This document shows, one piece after another, positions 23,396 through 35,514 of a stretch of DNA of 64,000 nt. Where the stretch lies: NCBI RefSeq assembly GCF_022605725.1, contig NC_065554.1:6653100-6717099 (forward strand). The letters run 5' to 3'. The notes beneath the pieces are model-generated. The model made no database searches. It was not told the origin of the DNA and saw only the letters and a program-made list of their open reading frames with translations. The DNA is from Anthonomus grandis grandis (Eukaryota > Arthropoda > Insecta > Coleoptera > Curculionidae). Position 1 is the first letter of the stretch. Each line of letters begins with the position of its first letter. The position numbers and the translations under genes were made by a program.

Positions 23396-24609
23396 TTTAA
23401 TATACTGTATAGTGTATTTAAGGTCAATTAAAACAGTATTTTGCTAGTCCCTTTTTAATAAATGTTATCACTGCTATGGTATTAATATCGTTTAAGATAA
23501 ATATTAATAAGCATAGTCTAGTAAATAATTTGCTTTTTTTATATTATATCAGTTCTTATCACAAATTTGTTTTACTTTTTCGTGTATTTTTTAGAGTCGT
23601 TTAACTGTTTTTTTTAGTTTTATTATTAGGCTTCTAGATGATCAAGTTACTCGTCGGACTAACCATTCAAACTTGGCCAAATCATGATGATAATGATGAA
23701 ACCTCGGCGTATTATTCAAGACAAAAAAAAATCATAATTTAGAATTATATTATAAAAGCATATATAATGTCACAGCATAGATTTTTAAATAAAGCTGAGT
23801 TGCTATAATACTTGGCCTCCTTATCAAAATAGTTTATAAAATCTACTGTCACTTTTTTTTTTCGCACGATCAATGTTTCCTGGATTGTTTTGGTTTAAGC
23901 CATATATGTATACATTATTTGCCTATAGAAGTTGAAGCTTCATCTGGATTGTCGTTGTCGAAACATCCCAAAGAAGTAAAACAGTGAAGCCGACTTTTCA
24001 TAAAATAACTGTGCAGTAGCAAAATTGTAATAATTTTTTACATTCATACCTTAGATACAAATCACAAATGGATATATAAATTAACCTACTTTAAATATGC
24101 CTCAGCTACCGGTTATCTTAGATGTTAGTAAGCCGTCAACATTTATATAAATTTATATTTTATCAGGAGTTTTATCTAGGCTACATAACTTTTTAATTAA
24201 ACTGAGCAATAGAGATTTTAAACCAAAATGGTTGGTATGGTAAATTTCTATTTCCATATAAATAATGATTTTCTCACGAGGGGTATAAAGATGAGTTTAT
24301 GGATCAGTTGGCAGATCTGTATGACCGTGCTTGAATAGAATTCTTAAAAGTAAGTTAACATGGACTCTTAAAATGTATATGACGAAACTCTTTGTAACTG
24401 CTACAGAATATCTGTTTTGGGATAGTAAAAAAATTATCCTTTTTCATTACATTATTTAAAATTACAAAAACTAAACTAGCTACCTCTTTGTGACAAATCA
24501 AAACTATAAAAGTGGTATAAAGAATAAATCTAGATGTTTCCAAAATAATCTATTCTATATATTATTAATGTAACATGTACAGATGGGTGCAGTGTAAAAG
24601 TTTTCTTTC
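23396..24609. other. AT-rich stretch, no gene seen
   Basis: No domain-bearing frame on either strand. The minus-strand frame 24355-24543 has hydrophobic content but no recognisable motif. Confidence 0.4.
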
Positions 24610-25093
24610 TTACATTTCCCTGTATTTTATCACAACAACATAGATGGTCACCTGGGTTGGTATTGAGCTGTCCTTCAGTTTAACCATATCCGTCGGTATG
24701 TATGTTCCTCCTACTCCTGGCCCCTCGTAACCAAAGTAACCTTTGCCAGGCAAAAAATTCCCTAACAACAAACAAATCATATAACCTAGAAGAAATGTCC
24801 TTTGCTCTAGTTGTAAGATATTATACCATATGCCCCTTTTAAAATAACTTGTAATAAGTTCATCCTGTAACAATTATCTTAAAACTTACGTAGTACATAT
24901 CCTTTAATAAATAAGCGTAATAATATATCCAATTCTCAACTGTATTATATCTTAAAAGCACTTTAAGATACCTATGATATTTTGCAAAGTTAGATTCGTA
25001 TAGAAACAACTCATTACCTAAAAAACGGTATAAGCGCAATTTAATGAGCTTACTGAAAAGCAGCATCAAGTTTATTACTGACAACCTAGGCAA
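24610..25093 (-). CDS. Unrecognised hydrophobic reading frame, possibly spliced
   Basis: Two minus-strand frames (25093-24860 and 24873-24610) abut. The first ends ...LLKDMYY, followed by a perfect GTAAGT...TTACAG segment of only 25 nt; removing it joins in frame to DELITSYFKRGIWYN. The product would have one clear hydrophobic segment (FLLGYMICLLLGNFLPG). I do not recognise the family. A diverged chemoreceptor fragment is conceivable given the receptor genes nearby, but no receptor motif is visible. A 25-nt intron is below the usual insect minimum, so this may be chance or a decayed gene. Confidence 0.2.
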
Positions 25094-25651
25094 TAATTAC
25101 TTGAAGACCATTTCGAAAAAATTGCACGTTTTAAAAAAAAAACACCAAATAAACTTTATGCAGAAAATCAACGGCTTCAGTTTTCTTGCAGAAAATATAG
25201 TAAATAAATTAAAAAAAAACTTATAAATTATTAATGAAAACGCAGAGAAATTAAAAGCTGAAATTCAAAACCTTTCTGGCGAAATTAAATTATTATTATT
25301 GCTGCAAAACCAATATACACAAATTGTAAGTGTTAATGAGTAGTTACGAATATTTTTTTTTTGCTCTTGCAGGGCTCAATGCTTAGAAATAGCTTTTACT
25401 TGGATATGCTATGGTCCCATTGATGCCTTCTAAATCACAAAACAGCTACCAAATACACACAGTAACTAACAAAAAATCCTTTTTTTCGTACAAAATCCCC
25501 AGAAGTCTACAAGAATTATTTTTACTATCAAAAAGTAACCCTTTAGGACTATGCTCTCTATTTCAGTCAATTTTACTTTATCATAAATCAACAAAAATAT
25601 TTCTTATCCAAGCAGACAGATCTTAGAAGAATTATATCTATATCACCGGAT

Positions 25652-26839
25652 ATGTCAAAGATTTTGGAAAAAATATTACATCAACAAATGTATAATTACT
25701 TTAATTTAAATGCGATTATCCCAGACTTCCAAAATGGTTTTCGAAAAGCACACTCGACGGTTGGAGGTTTGGCAGTTGTTACACATGATATTATTCAAGC
25801 TTATGATGAAGGTTTAGAGAGCGTTTTAATACTTTTGGACTACTCAAAGGTCTTCGATACGATTAATCACGAACTTCTAATCGCCAAGCTAAAATATTAT
25901 GAATTCAGTGCTGACGCTCTGGCTCTTATGACAGCATATATTTCAAACAGAACACAGGGAGTTAAAGTGGGTAAAGAGTATTCAGAGGGGTATAGAGTGT
26001 CATCCGAAGTAGCACAGGGATCAATATTGGGTCTATTTTTATTTATCATTTACACTGCTGACGTCTTAAGATCTCCTCAGTGTTGTAAAGTTCAAGCGTT
26101 CGCTGACGACACTCAGCTTTATTGTCATTTTAATATTAAAAATTATAACTAAACAATAGAAAACATAAACAGGGATCTGCAAATAATAACAAACATTTCA
26201 CAGGAACATTCTTTAAAACTTAATTCATCAAAGTCTAAGCTTATGTTTTTTGGCCGAAAAAAAAAATATATTAAATATATTTTCAGTTCTTAGTAATATA
26301 AAAATAAATGGTGAAAAGCTTGAATTCTGCGAAGAAGCACGTACTTTAGGGGTAGTAATTGATACTGAATTAAATTTTGAGAGCCATATTAAAAACCTTA
26401 TTCAAAAAGCATATATTTCATTAAAACAATTATATAATAGTCGTCAAATTTTAAGCGTCGAATTAAAAAGAAAGCTATGTGAAACCTCTATGTTGTTTTG
26501 TCTCACTTTAATTATGCAGACATAGTTTATGGCCCGTGCCTCAGACAGTATGACAAGTTGCGAATCCAAAAAATCCAAAATATGTGTTGCCGTTTAATAT
26601 TCAATATTGGAAAATATGATAGCATATCTTATAAAATTAATGAAACTAAATGGTTAAATATGACAAATCGAAGGCTATTACATCTTGGAATCTTTTTTCA
26701 TGAACTTATAAACAAATGCAAATATATTTCAATGTGCTTCATAGAAAAAATCAAGACCAATGACAGTGTACACTCTAAAAATACTAGAAATAAAACAAAA
26801 TTCGTGATTCCTAAATATGAAACAGCATTTTTTCAATAA
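25652..26839 (+). pseudogene. Non-LTR reverse transcriptase with intact FADD motif, frameshifted
   Basis: MSKILEKILHQQMYNYF and FQNGFRKAHSTVGGL form the fingers region. LILLDYSKVFDTINHELL holds the first palm Asp, VAQGSILGLFLFIIYT is the PQG-equivalent motif, and VQAFADDTQLYCHF is the catalytic pair. A stop at 26150 breaks the frame. It resumes at 26250 with FCEEARTLGVVIDTELNFES and at 26498 with IQKIQNMCCRLIFNI. The related fragment at 46130-46960 shares the FADDTQ-Y-HF signature, so the two belong to one family. Endonuclease missing. Confidence 0.75.
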
Positions 26840-27332
26840 AGTTCTTTGTTCACCTCTCAATTCTTTGCCCGATTAATTTAATTTTTAAAAAAACAACAAA
26901 AAAATTTAAATTTGTGTTAAAGTCTATAATAATGAGTAAGCAAGTACAGGGCTACAATTTGACCCACCGCTAGTCTGTCGCCTATTGCCTGGAGCGTGAA
27001 ATTTTCTCAGTAAAGTGACTATTTCTTTTTGATGTTATTGTTTATTTATTTATTTTTTGTTGGGTATATTACCGAGAAAGTTTCAGGTTCCTTTACATTT
27101 CCTTTTTTGTAATTTTATTTTTCTTTTATTACTGTTAACTATAAGTTAAGACTACATTATTTAAAGTGCGTTTCAAGTACATAATTATTTAGCACGTGTG
27201 TTATTTAGCATTTAATGAAATCTGTTAGAGGGTTGAGTTTGAATAGCCCTAGGCTAGACTTCGCCAACTGATAGGTTAAGAAACATATTATAATACAAAT
27301 ATTATGTAATGAATTTTTGCAAATAAAAGTCG

Positions 27333-27394
<62 letters not shown>
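27333..27394. repeat. (ATT)n microsatellite
   Basis: About 20 consecutive ATT units end in TTATCTATCC. The tract directly follows AATAAAAGTCG and is best read as the tail of the upstream retrotransposon. Confidence 0.95.
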
Positions 27395-27829
27395 CTATCC
27401 ATCAACGTACAAATTAGACATCTAAAAGTTTCAAAGAATTCTTAATGCAGGAAGATTTGTGTGATGTATTCAGTTCAATGAGGTTAACACTGGGTATGGT
27501 GTCTTTAAGAATACCTTTTTAAGAGTTTTAAATATCATATTTCCTTTAAAAAACCTAAAAAAAACACAAAAAAAGTAGATCTTGGATCTCAAATGGAATA
27601 AAATTCTCTTCGAAAATAAGAAAATTGGTATTTAAAAAGAAAAATAGGTCTGAACTTGACTTAATAAAATATAAAAAATATGTTTGTATTTACAAAAAGA
27701 TTTTGGTATAGACAAAAAGAAATTTTAATAACTATATAATATATTCAAAAAATCCCCCTAAAGCTATTTGTCTGTTATTGAAAATATTAGGAGAGTTAAA
27801 AGTAAAAGTAATTTAGAGATTTTAAGTGA

Positions 27830-28560
27830 AATAAACAATTATTACATAACAAGTTATCCAGACAGGTAAAAAATTCACAAAAGTCCTTATTTTTTCACCC
27901 AACATGTCCAAATGAAATAATTTGAATAATATATGACCTAAAAAGTAAAAAATCAGTTGGAAGAGACAAGATTTCTGTGCATTTGACGCAATCAGTGGCC
28001 AAAAAAATTGCACACACACTCAGCTTTTTAGTAAATCTCAGCATAGAAACCGGGACTTTTCCAACTGATCTTAAAATTGTAAAAATATAAATACCAATTT
28101 ACAAGGAAGGGGATGAAAAAGAAATAAAACACTGTAGACCCATTGCTTTGTCAAACAATTTTAGTTAAGGTTTTGAAAAAGTTAAATGTGAGCGATTACT
28201 AAATTTCTTTGAAACAGAAAACTTGATCTCAGATTTACAAAATGAATTTAGAAAAAAATCAACAATTAGGGCGATATATTAGGCTTAATATAAGATAATA
28301 AATTCACTGAATAAATGTCGGGTAACAGTTGCTATGATGCTTGACCTATCAAAGGAAATTGAAAATTGGTTTATTAATAATAATCTACTGCTTAATGTAG
28401 ATAAATCCCAATTTATTAAATTCAACTATAAAAAAAATGCTGATTCATCTACCTATAAAGCAGATCTTATTGCACTGTTTCTCGCACAATGCCTAAATGT
28501 GGGTTCCAGGGTTATTATTATTAGCCTTTATTAGGGCACGCAAAGAAAACGCAGCTTTTA
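27830..28560 (+). pseudogene. Non-LTR reverse transcriptase N-terminal part
   Basis: Broken frames read KSVGRDKISVHLTQSVAKKI, FLVNLSIETGTFPTDLKI, IPIYKEGDEKEIKHCRPIAL and FFETENLISDLQNEFRKKS, the canonical fingers of a Jockey/CR1-type enzyme. At 28334 VAMMLDLSKEIENWFINNN joins the first palm motif directly to a later segment (IENWFINNNLLLNVDKS), so the middle of the palm, including the FADD site, has been deleted. Confidence 0.6.
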
Positions 28561-30270
28561 TTGGTAACCCCAGCTTTAGTATTGAAAGATAAATCAATGT
28601 CATAATTGACAACTAATTTAATCTATAACCTCAATTTAAAAAAAAATACAGTAATACTCTAATAGTTAATTTATAATTATGAAATTCAAGATTATGAAAG
28701 GAAATAAAGTAAAATTTAGCACTTAATACTTATTGAATTGTACATCTGATAATACCTCGCATATACGTATATACTCAGTTCCCAATTTCAAATCAAATCA
28801 ATGATGGTGGCTATATAAACAATTTTGCTAAATTGAATTAAAAATCTGTGACCATTTCTACATATTAATTCCAAAAAAAATAATCTATAAATTACGGCGA
28901 GCCGATAAATCAGTACCTGAAGAAACCAAGCCAAAAAGGGGGTACCTGAAATTCTGAGTCTCTCTGACTGGCAGCAGGGCCCACCTGGTCTAAATGGGGC
29001 TCCGTTGTTGGCAGCTATACATTTGGGCCAAAAGGCCAGCAGCAAATCAACCAGTTAGGAGGCTTCCAGAATGTCTAGCAGGTAGTGAAAGGCAATCGGT
29101 ATTAAGTGTAGACGATTTGAAGGAATGCAGGTTCCGGAGGTGATGATCCAAGCGACTTGATGTGGTAATACGTGGAATAGCAAGTGAGGTGGAAGCAGTA
29201 ACAATAAAAGGTGTAGTAAAAGCAGAAGCACAGGATAAGCAGAAGGTATGGGAAGGCCTAAAAATAGGGACCACACATGAGGTTCGGCATGGCTGTCAGT
29301 TTTATGGCATTTTTGTGTGGGTAAGTAAGTTAAATTTTATAAAATTGCTTTCTGGAAAGTTGGATGCATTGATGATCTTTTGAATTAAACCGAAAAGCGT
29401 GCAAATCAGAAATTAATTAAATGAAAAAATAGGAAAATGACTTAGCAATGTGACATGCACACTTACCGAAGATGGAATGTGGCCTTTTCTGGTGTTTATT
29501 TAACACAAAAAAAACAAGGAGCCCTATAAACTCTTAGGCCTACTTGGTAAATCAGCAATTAAGCCATTCTAGCACATACTAGTAACTACTAAAAAAAATT
29601 AGGCTAAGATAGGGTCTACCTTTCCACATCCGTATTAAGTGAAACTATCTGTCAGACTCTAGAACCAGATAAAGAATGAATCTATTAAAAATAGGATTGT
29701 CAGTTTCTTTCAGATTTTAAGGAATGCACTTATCTGTCAAGTACTTAGGTGTTGACATGCTGAGTTTAACTACTGGGTACTATCTGGTATCAACATTGGC
29801 TTAAGTAATTTGCAACTATGGAGTAACTTATAAGTTGAGGCCATGGTTTAGCAACAATGATTTACAAAAAAAACTGACAGACCAGATTGACATTAACATT
29901 CTTATCACTATTGATCCTTATGACTTGAACAAAATAAACAAATATTTAATATGTGCTCAGTATTAATTAAAATCTAAAATAGGCCAAATTGACCTGCAAG
30001 GTAAAGTCAATGTAAAATCAATGGCAGTTCTTAATTCTATTCAATCAACAAAACAATGAAACAATATCCCATATTATTATTAACTTTCCTCATCCAATAA
30101 TGGTTTTCCTTCCTTTTCAGATCGAGTATGTTAGGAGGGACCATCTTAATGGTGTATCATATCTGTGTAGTATATATATTTATATATGATTTTTAAATAA
30201 ATTATTTAATGAAATTATGGTTGAAATTTACTTTATCTTGGCAAAAAAAAATCAGTTAATATATCTGTTG
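28560..30270. other. Unrecognised insertion between two retrotransposon halves
   Basis: This 1.7-kb stretch separates two parts of what appears to be one retrotransposon. Bases 28960-29290 are clearly richer in GC than the surroundings and open on both strands, but I recognise no domain. Around 29640-29800 the reading LSVKYLGVDML hints at another reverse-transcriptase C-terminal piece. Confidence 0.35.
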
Positions 30271-31155
30271 GAGATTAAACCTGTAACAAGCTCAAACAAA
30301 TTGAAACTCTGGATTTTGTAACTTTTCTGGGGAATAGGTTAGACCCTAGGTTGAATTGGACACATCACATTGACTCTCTTGCAGAGAAAATAGCTTCTTA
30401 CTGCTATGAATTAAATATAATTTCCATGCATGTAAGTGCAGAAACATCAAAAATATCATACTATGCCTATGTACACTCTCGTCTAAAATATAGAGTCATA
30501 TTCTGGGGTGACCGCTCGGTGGCAGGTAGGATCTTTGTTCTTCAGAAACACTGTATCAGAAATATATATAGCCTAAAGTTGATAGAGACTTGCATGGAAA
30601 AATTTAAACAAAGTAAAGTTTTAACACTCCCATGCACTTATATTTTGGAAGCAGCGTGGTTTGTTAAAGACAATCCAGACCTCTTCTTAGAAACAAATAG
30701 GGAGCATCCCCATAAAACAAAGCATAAATAAATTTTAAAAAATGTAAAATGTAAGTTTAGTTTTATTCAGAAAAATGTTCAAAATAATCTTTCAGTAAAG
30801 TACCTATTGAGATAAGAGTACTTGAAAGCAAAAAATTTAAAACATTTATAGAATTAACTCTAATTAAAAAATGCTAATATTCAGTTGACGAATTCCTAAA
30901 TGATACAACTTTCCCGAATCTAAGCTAATAGATAACATAACACCACTTTTAATTTAAGTTTTACTTGAATGCATAAATACCCACATTAATATTAGACTTA
31001 GCTCCTCAATTGCCATTGTGTCGTGTAAGTGTGTGCTTTTTTAATTGTATTGTATTTAAAATTAATGTATGTTTTATTTTAGAAAATTTTACTACTAAAA
31101 TACTGTGTAAGCTATCTAGATTAATAAAGATTTGAATTGAACTGAATTAAATAAA
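30270..31155 (+). pseudogene. Non-LTR retrotransposon C-terminal part and 3' tail
   Basis: The frame 30351-30731 with its upstream reading FVTFLGNRLDPRLNWTHHID gives the segment after the reverse-transcriptase palm (FLGxxLDxxLNWxxHI), followed by YVHSRLKYRVIFWGDR and LQKHCIRNIYSLK. It ends in a 3' region with AATAAAGATTTGAATTGAAC at about 31120-31145, a TTGAA-type tail like the one at 14254. It probably belongs with 27830-28560. Confidence 0.6.
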
Positions 31156-31920
31156 AGTTCCCAGACTAATCCAAGAAGACCTGTGATGTGTTTATGGAAA
31201 CCTGGAAACCCCAAACTTTTAATACCCTTAGGGAATACCGCCCACACTGTACGTGTATTATAGTTGTATGTATCTTAGGTTTAGTGATTAACTTTTGCCA
31301 GGCAATTCCAACAAAGGTTTTAGAGAAAGTAATCAACGAGGACGTTGAATGTTCTAAGGGTAGAGAAGTAATATCCAATAATTATTACTTAACGCAGACA
31401 TAGAAGTGTATAAAAAAGCAACTGTAACCAATCAAGCAGTAACATTAATATTGTGTAAATGCTTACCTGCTTTTGATATTAATTACTCAATAGACTTAAG
31501 TGCGATTTTTCTTATAATAAAATTATTTAATAGACCTTTTTTAAGCTGTTTTTTCATTTTGTCGCTTTTGGAGCTCTATTTGAGTCTGCGTGAATCGATC
31601 AGCTGCGACACCTGCTATCCTCTGCTACAATGGAAATTTGGTACCAAAGTAACAATAAATATCATCACATGTGAACATTAACCCCGAAATTAAAGCTCAG
31701 TTTTTTAATAAAATTTGGGCTACACTAATAATGTGAAATATAAGTAAAGGGTAGTGTCAATTTCAACAAGTAACCGGTAAGTGTTTACTTTTATTGTCAC
31801 TTGCCGGTAGTAAACAATTTAGTACAGAAAAATATGACTTTTCTGATCAAAATGACTCTAATTGTGGTGTTAATAATGGAGTTATATTAACCTGAATTTC
31901 AAAATATTTGATTCTAAATA

Positions 31921-33093
31921 TAAGGTGTCCAAATAGGGTATCAGCACTTTATTTGTGCATTTAATCTCAGACGTGGCTACGCCGCCACTTACGGTGGGAG
32001 TCAAAATGTAAACGGGTTCAAGGAATTTCAGTTGCAATGGAGTCGTTTACCGGAGAGCAACGCGCTTTTTGTATACGTGCATTTTACCAAAACAATAATT
32101 CAATCGTGACAGCACGCCGTTTATATCGCGCTCATTACCAATTATATGATATTCAATTATCACCTAGCCCTGATGTTATTAGAAAATGGATCAGAATGTT
32201 TAAAGCTACTGGATCCACATTGAAAATTCATAATCCAGGCCGCCCACGAATCGTAAGAAGTGCAGAAAACATCGAACGAGTACGTCAATCAGTCAGAGAG
32301 AATCCAACCTTATCTGTACGGAAGCGAAGTCAGACGACTACTCTAAAAAGATCATCTTTACATAACATTTTCACGAAAGACTTGCATCTGCATGCATATG
32401 AATGTATAAGATACAGTTAGTGCAAGAATTAATACCGAGGGATTACAATACACGGTAAGAATTTGTCAATCAAATGATGGTGGTCGTATGGGCTGCTAGG
32501 TCTGCTGATGGCATAATTGGGCCCTATTTTTTTGAAGATCAAAATGGACGGGCACTCACCGTTAATACCGTGCGGTATTGTACAATGTTACAAGATTTTC
32601 TTGCACTATCTCTCCGACAGTTTCAAGGTTTTAACTTAGAAACCTGGTTTCAGCAGAATGGTGCAACATGCCATACGTCAAATCGGGCAATTGAAGCTCA
32701 ACAATTATTCCCCAATAAAGTCATTCCAAGAAGAGGCAATATTAACTAGCCTCCTAGGAGCCTGGACCCGTCGCCACTTGATTATTTCTTATGGGGTTAC
32801 CTCAAAAGTAAGGTCTACGAGAATAATCCAGCTGATACAAATCAATTAAAGCAAAATATCCAGGAGCAAATAATATTAATATCAAGGGAAATGTGTGGAT
32901 GGGTTATCAATAATCTTCGTTTTCGGTTTGAAGAGTGCATACAGCGCCACGGACACCATTTAGACAACATTGTTTTTAATTCATAAATTTCCATTGACTG
33001 TACATTAATTTGCCATAAATAAATGATCATAAAAACATGGTGTATTTGGTTTATGCAAACATCACATTGCTGATACCCTTTTTTGACACCTTG
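31921..33093 (+). mobile_element. Rosa-like mariner, short (26-bp) inverted repeats
   Basis: The left end TAAGGTGTCCAAATAGGG at 31921 and the inverse of the right end (CAAGGTGTCAAAAAAGGG, finishing at 33093) match over about 26 bp through GTATCAGCA, with TA flanks at 31919-31920 and 33094-33095. At 1173 bp it is the most compact rosa-like copy here and lacks the long inverted repeats of its relatives. Confidence 0.8.
32037..32986 (+). pseudogene. Rosa-like mariner transposase, second catalytic Asp replaced
   Basis: Opens MESFTGEQRAFCIRAFYQNN with a helix-turn-helix region ending NPGRPRIVRSAENIERVRQS, and is interrupted by a stop at about 32418 with loss of the first catalytic segment. It resumes at 32474 (MMVVVWAARSADGIIGPYFF). 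FQQNGATCHTS has Asn at the second catalytic position. A Trp codon has become a stop at about 32747, before PPRSLDPSPLDYFLWGYLKS, which keeps the third Asp. It ends LDNIVFNS at 32986. Confidence 0.8.
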
Positions 33094-35514
33094 TATGTAG
33101 ACACACCTTTAAAACTAGGAATAACTGCAAAATTTCAACGTAAAGCTTTGCGAAAAGAAGCAAATATTACCTACTAATAAAAATTTAAATTTAAATCTGA
33201 TTTATAGCTTGGATTTATTTAAAATCCTTGTTACATCACCGAGTCAAAAATTTACGTGTAGTATACTTAATCTCGAATAAATACTTTCTGTCGTCGTCAG
33301 AATTTTGATTTAGTGTAGAATATTTTAAATAAAATGGTTAATTATTATAGAACCATCCTATGATTTCCCAATTTAAATATCCCTAAAAATAATTAATAAA
33401 ATAAAACATCTTCAATATTAATTAATTTTGGATTGATATTCAATACTTTCTCTCATTTTTTTTTAAGTAGAACTTTGAACCTTTTGATACAGGTTATATA
33501 TTAATAACTTTCAACGATCAAGAGTAATTAAGCTGGTTTCTTTTAATTTTTTTTAAATTTCCATTTTTAGAATACATAGAATCCTAAAAGTTATTTTATC
33601 AGTAAGCTCAAAATAATGATTTATAGACTTAAAGCAGCTAATAAACACCTCAAATGCGGATGTTTTAATTTAGAAACAAATATTATTCAAAAAAACCGCA
33701 CACAAAAAATAGGCAAAATGCAAGGAAGCAAACAAATGGAAAATAATTTTTCGATTGCCAAAATCGCAGTGACCGGCCGTGGATTATTTCCAAGTGAATG
33801 GCTTTTAAACAACTTAATCTCTATTGTGCCAGTTTAATGGGTCAAAAGCCCTGATTGGCCCATGTTGGCCGGGCTACACAACACTTCAAACGCTGACGCC
33901 ATTTGTCAAGCTTTATCCTGTAGGATTACGAAAGGAACTTAGTTCATTTTTAGTGAAACAATGGTCTGGCCTTTGTTTTAGGTGACGTGAAAATAGAGTT
34001 TTGATGTGTTTACAATAACATTGACTTAATCGGCATGCCTTGCAACATATGAAAAGCAGACATTCTATTTTGTTGTATTTTCTTTTTTTACAAAACTTGC
34101 AGGAGAATATGAAAATTTGTTTGATCACATAATTTTTAGTTTCTTGTTTTGCTTGAGTAAATCGTTTTGATAAGCTTCGATGCGTATGTCAGGAGGGAAA
34201 AGTGCACTGTATTTTTTTTTGTTAATTGGAATAAAACGTTACTAACTATACGCCACCGCGTTTTAAGATGAAGTGAAGTTAATATTTAAAAATGTAAAAA
34301 GAATAAAGACATTCCGTCGAATTGATGTAAAATGCTTTTATCGAGGATGATTTACAGTGAGTTTGATCGAATTAAAATAATCATATTATTGTAAATAAGA
34401 TGATTCCAAAGTAAGCGATAATATTTGAGCGTCGTCCAGAAAAAAGTCTTATAGGCTTCTAAGAATGCTATAGAATTATAGATTAGGTTTCTTTATAATA
34501 CTGTAATTTTTTTAAGTTTAAACTTTCGTGTGGCTATTGCAACTAGGCTTAAGGATATTTACATTTTAGTTCATTGAAACTCAAAATTTTATTTCTTTTA
34601 GTTTCTAATTTCGGGATAAAGCTGCGTGTTCAATAATGAAAAAGGTTAGGATGAATTGCATTTTCAGTTTTTTCTAAAATTAAATTTAGAATAAGCGTAG
34701 GGAAAGGGAAAAAAGAAATAATATTATTAAATGTAATCAAGTTTGACAATTTAGATTAATTTGTCTAATTAATTAATTTAATCATTCTACGTAATTTTAG
34801 TGTATCTAATTTTTATTTGAATTCACCTACAGCATAGGTGTGAATAACTTTGCAAGTTATTCACAAGTTAAGCAAAGTTATTTGCTTAGCAAATAACTTT
34901 GCTTTCTCATTTAATCTTTGTAAATATAATCAAATACTTAATTATAATAACAAATGACTTAAACTGGTTCTATCGAATATTAGTTGCCTCTTTCTCGTAG
35001 CGGGTTGCCTGACGTCATGAAAGACTTGCATTATCCTTCACTTAAAATTAATCTGACCATTTCCAGCCAGTCCGTTGATAATTTTTAATTTTAATAAAGA
35101 CTTACTAGTTTTCGTCTTCTCTTCCATATAATTCTTGAAGTAGGCTGGTCCTCTGTGTATTTATCCTCTAATGTTAACAATGCATGTAGTGCTCTGTTTG
35201 ACACATGCAATGAGATATTTGTTATCTGCGTCCCATTTAAGCAGAAATGCAAACGATGATTCCATTTCTTCGCACCACATTTAAAACTTTTTTATTATTA
35301 CTAGACTTACAAAAATAAAATTCTTTATTAAAGGTTTTGCTTTAATAAAATCTAAAATGCAACCATCAGATATTATTTTTTTTCAGTCGTATACGAGGTA
35401 TATCAAAAAATATAAGTTCTTCTTGTGAATTTGTGACCAGAGATTTGATAGAGGGAGTAGAGGAAAAAAACAACAAAAAAATGTTCAACACCATTTTTTT
35501 CCTATCTATTTTAG
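33094..35514. other. Stretch without a recognisable gene; palindrome cluster at 34839-34903
   Basis: No supportable gene. A Cys-rich minus-strand frame at 33913-34128 does not match a zinc-finger spacing I recognise. Two adjacent palindromes built from the same 11-mer lie at 34839-34865 and 34871-34903. Confidence 0.45.
34839..34903. repeat. Two adjacent hairpins sharing the unit AATAACTTTGC
   Basis: Bases 34839-34865 form a 12-bp-arm palindrome with centre TGC. Bases 34871-34903 form a 16-bp-arm palindrome (arm AGCAAAGTTATTTGCT) with a single-T centre. The unit AATAACTTTGC occurs three times across both, in alternating orientation. No flanking direct repeat was found. Confidence 0.8.

Larger units (their letters stand above)
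25640..27394 (+). mobile_element. CR1/Jockey-like retrotransposon with ATT microsatellite tail
   Basis: A reverse transcriptase region (25652-26839) is followed by about 0.5 kb of untranslated sequence and then an uninterrupted ATT tract at 27333-27394. Simple-repeat tails of this kind are common at the 3' end of CR1/L2-like and related non-LTR elements. The 5' side (25040-25640) contains coiled-coil-like readings (ENAEKLKAEIQNLSGEIKLL) that could be ORF1 remnants. Confidence 0.6.

Noticed and set aside
27333..27394. ATT tract as a CRISPR-like or satellite array
   Set aside because: Simple trinucleotide repeat forming the tail of a retrotransposon; no spacers.
29047..29276. Leu/Pro-rich overlapping minus-strand frames
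   Set aside because: Two frames open over the same bases in a GC-richer patch; low complexity and no motif.
33913..34128. Cys-rich minus-strand frame
   Set aside because: Looked briefly like a piggyBac C-terminal Cys domain, but the Cys spacing does not fit and no transposase precedes it.
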